Shown one piece after another: positions 62,198 through 64,000 of a stretch of 64,000 bases of DNA. The DNA is taken from NCBI GenBank assembly GCA_001709035.1, contig LVKA01000001.1, forward strand, positions 1 through 64,000. The letters are read 5' to 3'. Below the pieces are notes generated by a model. That model ran no database searches. It was not told the DNA's origin and saw only the letters and a program-made list of their open reading frames with translations. Each line of letters begins with the position of its first letter. Position 1 is the stretch's first letter. The translations under genes were made by a program, and so were the position numbers. This DNA is from Candidatus Thiodiazotropha endoloripes (GTDB lineage Bacteria > Pseudomonadota > Gammaproteobacteria > Chromatiales > Chromatiaceae).

Positions 62198-64000
62198 ATG
62201 AATTCCAAGCATGATGAGCACCGTAGCGTTACTCTGCGTCCTCTGTATGGAAATGAAGTCACTCTGACCTGCGATTGGGCCAAATTTCAGGCCGCAGCCA
62301 TTCGCTGGAGTCGCTCCCTGCGCAATCGCCGCCGCTGGCTGACCAGTGATGCCATCATTGAACGCCGTCTCCAGGCTGTCGAACAAGCAGCTGAAATCTT
62401 TATTGAGCTGAAGAGCCCGAAAAAACATCAGGAGATCATTACCCGCCTGGCAAACGGCGGTATCGTCGAAGTGACCCTGCCGCCCTTTGAAAGTGAGGGT
62501 AAGGATTGGGCACTGAGAATTTTTCCCTGGGAGTACTTTCTATCCACACTGACCCGTGAGACCCGTAAGGCACAGCAACCGGCTCTGCCTTTTCTGATCA
62601 CCCGGGTATTGCCGCTGGAGCAGTCCGGCAATGATTACGCAACCATTGCGGACGACAACATACTGATGGTGCAATGCGCCCCGGAACCTTTGGAGGCGCT
62701 CTACAGCTTCCGCTCTGAAGTGGAACTGATGCGGATCAACCTGGACCTGAAAGACTGGGATTTCGTTCTTCCCAACCCCAACAGTGCTGTGCTGAAAGAT
62801 CGCATCGCTGCCCAGTCTCCCGGTCTCGTGCATCTGGCCGGTTTCGATCTGCACCAGGCGCTACGCTATCTTCCACCGCAGATCACCGACGGGGTAGGCC
62901 GGCATGAGGATGGTTTTATCATCGCCGATCCGCAAGGTGTGGCGGTAGCCCTGAAACCTGAAGAACTGGCCGAAATCGTCAATGCCGGCGCACTGAAACC
63001 GGCCCTCGTATCGGTCAATGTCTACAACTCCGCCGCCCGCCTTTGTGCCTTGGCTGTCGCCCATGGCGCCAAGGTTGCGGTGGGATTTCAGGATGAGATC
63101 GATGACCATCTGGCCGAGATATTTTTTGCCAGTCTCTATCGTGCTTGGCACAACGATCCTGACACTTACATTTTACCCGCCTTTCAGGCGGCCTTTGAAG
63201 AGACCCGTAAACTGCCCGATGAGTATCGTATGCAGGGCAGCGGTATCGTTCTCTGGTCCAACACCTCCCTGTTGTATCAAATCAGCGGGCGTGAGCAGAC
63301 CTTACCATTGACTGAGCTGCCATCCACAGGTACCGGGGATGGTGTTGGTGACCTGTTACTCGATATCACACCCTATCAACGTCTCAACTACGCGATTCTG
63401 CACAATCGCGGCCACCTGTTCAAACAGTTCAACGTGACGCGCACTTCACGGAACTCTGCGGACAAGGTGCACGTGGAAGTGGTCGCCCGTGTTGGTGCGG
63501 AGGAGTACCCCTACCGGGGATCCCACAGTACCGGCGAGGTGGGTAAGCCAGAAGATATCGGTAAGTACATTCGAATTCCACTCTCCTGGGACTACCTGCG
63601 TACGCTCTCGGAAACTTTGCGAACCACAGTATATGTACGAATTACCGCTCATGATAATGTCATCGAAGAGAAGACTTATCAGGTGGATGTGGCGCCGCTC
63701 GAGGAGTGGAGTGATACAAACGAAGATCGCATCTGGTTACCATCCTTTGTTTTACCCAGAGATGTTGCAGTAATCGACGCGGTGGCCGGTGCACGACGTT
63801 ATCTGAGCGCATTAAGCGATGACCCCAATGCCGGTTTTGATGGCTACCAGAGCTACGGCCTCTACGCGGATGATCCCTACGGTCCGGTGGATACCCAGGT
63901 GAGAACAATCTGGACAGCACTTGTCCTCGACCACCGTCTGCAATACATCAATCCACCGCCATCCTACTATGCCAAGGCACAAAGGGTACGCAGTCCATCG
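62198..64000 (+). CDS. CHAT-like protein with transglutaminase-like region, cut by window end
   Basis: The frame is open without a stop from ATG 62198 (AGAGGA ten bases upstream) to the last base: 601 codons, continuing outside. Residues ~100-330 resemble a CHAT/caspase-like domain: FPWEYFLSTL (109-118), VHLAGFDLH (211-219) where active CHAT has HxxGHG, SVNVYNSA (272-279) where active CHAT has SACET, and GAKVAVGFQDEIDDHLAEIF (near 290-308). Both catalytic positions (His, Cys) are replaced by Phe and Tyr, so it is probably non-proteolytic. A beta-rich middle follows. From ~545, AGFDGYQSYG and VDTQVRTIWTAL lead into YINPPPSYYAKAQRVRSPS, which looks like the start of the transglutaminase-like fold seen in DUF4011-type proteins; its Cys would lie past the edge. 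Function unknown. Confidence 0.75.
   Translation, partial: MNSKHDEHRSVTLRPLYGNEVTLTCDWAKFQAAAIRWSRSLRNRRRWLTSDAIIERRLQAVEQAAEIFIELKSPKKHQEIITRLANGGIVEVTLPPFESEGKDWALRIFPWEYFLSTLTRETRKAQQPALPFLITRVLPLEQSGNDYATIADDNILMVQCAPEPLEALYSFRSEVELMRINLDLKDWDFVLPNPNSAVLKDRIAAQSPGLVHLAGFDLHQALRYLPPQITDGVGRHEDGFIIADPQGVAVALKPEELAEIVNAGALKPALVSVNVYNSAARLCALAVAHGAKVAVGFQDEIDDHLAEIFFASLYRAWHNDPDTYILPAFQAAFEETRKLPDEYRMQGSGIVLWSNTSLLYQISGREQTLPLTELPSTGTGDGVGDLLLDITPYQRLNYAILHNRGHLFKQFNVTRTSRNSADKVHVEVVARVGAEEYPYRGSHSTGEVGKPEDIGKYIRIPLSWDYLRTLSETLRTTVYVRITAHDNVIEEKTYQVDVAPLEEWSDTNEDRIWLPSFVLPRDVAVIDAVAGARRYLSALSDDPNAGFDGYQSYGLYADDPYGPVDTQVRTIWTALVLDHRLQYINPPPSYYAKAQRVRSPS

Noticed and set aside
1-64000. CRISPR arrays, tRNA/rRNA genes and prophage
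   Set aside because: Looked for regularly spaced direct repeats, tRNA-like cloverleaf ends and phage genes in the intergenic regions; none was found by eye. A tRNAscan/Infernal run would settle it.

Overview
The window looks like the chromosome of a gammaproteobacterium of the Chromatiales/Sedimenticola/Thiodiazotropha kind. The grounds are a class III (PhaC plus PhaE) polyhydroxyalkanoate synthase, gammaproteobacterial ParE, XseB-IspA and PgpA, an Rnf-type flavoprotein, a di-heme peroxidase and heavy c-di-GMP/chemotaxis signalling. This placement is inference from gene content; no rRNA, tRNA, phage, CRISPR array or intact insertion sequence was seen.

Layout. 1-3.1 kb: NhaA antiporter, a secreted glutathione-peroxidase-like protein and a lone RnfG-like flavoprotein. 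3.6-9.7 kb: a complete PHB locus, with phaE-phaC on the minus strand and phaA, phaR, phaP, phaB on the plus strand, with terminators and TGC-rich candidate PhaR operators. 9.8-25.6 kb: a possible 30-residue peptide, a Cys-repeat exported protein, a VTT-membrane/disulfide-oxidoreductase fusion, PpdK, ValS, a fatty-acid desaturase, a CofD/YvcK-like protein, a Crp/Fnr regulator, a di-heme peroxidase and a DUF4242 protein. 25.8-35.2 kb: two small membrane proteins, a periplasmic sugar-binding protein paired with a GGDEF-EAL enzyme, and the oxidative pentose-phosphate operon zwf-pgl-gnd. 36.2-48.7 kb: NYN/cold-shock protein, Nudix hydrolase, Ppx, SCO1-like protein, ParE, XseB-IspA, FolE2, retropepsin-like protease, PgpA, a lipase and an acyltransferase. 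49.2-57.8 kb: a small secreted protein and a signalling cluster (DUF294/CBS protein, two near-duplicate receiver proteins, a kinase-like/DnaQ exonuclease fusion, and a CrbS-type symporter/histidine kinase). 58-64 kb: a convergent arginase/ornithine cyclodeaminase pair, a soluble CZB chemoreceptor, and a large gene running off the right edge that encodes a CHAT-like domain lacking its catalytic residues followed by a transglutaminase-like region.

Three dispersed non-coding repeat families are scattered between genes. Family 1 is GGGCCTGTTAACAC-like, sometimes reduced to a pure palindrome. Family 2 has TGGG/CCCA termini. Family 3 is a large hairpin element present as an inverted pair 35 kb apart. 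Families 1 and 2 sit at CTAG-type tetranucleotides, and four genes use the TAG of such a tetranucleotide as their stop codon.

Functionally, acetyl-CoA flows to PHB through PhaA, PhaB and PhaCE under PhaR and PhaP. PpdK and the zwf operon supply PEP and NADPH. Arginase and ornithine cyclodeaminase would convert arginine to proline. The candidates for something new are the right-edge CHAT/transglutaminase-like protein, the exonuclease/kinase-like signalling cluster, and the binding-protein/c-di-GMP pair.
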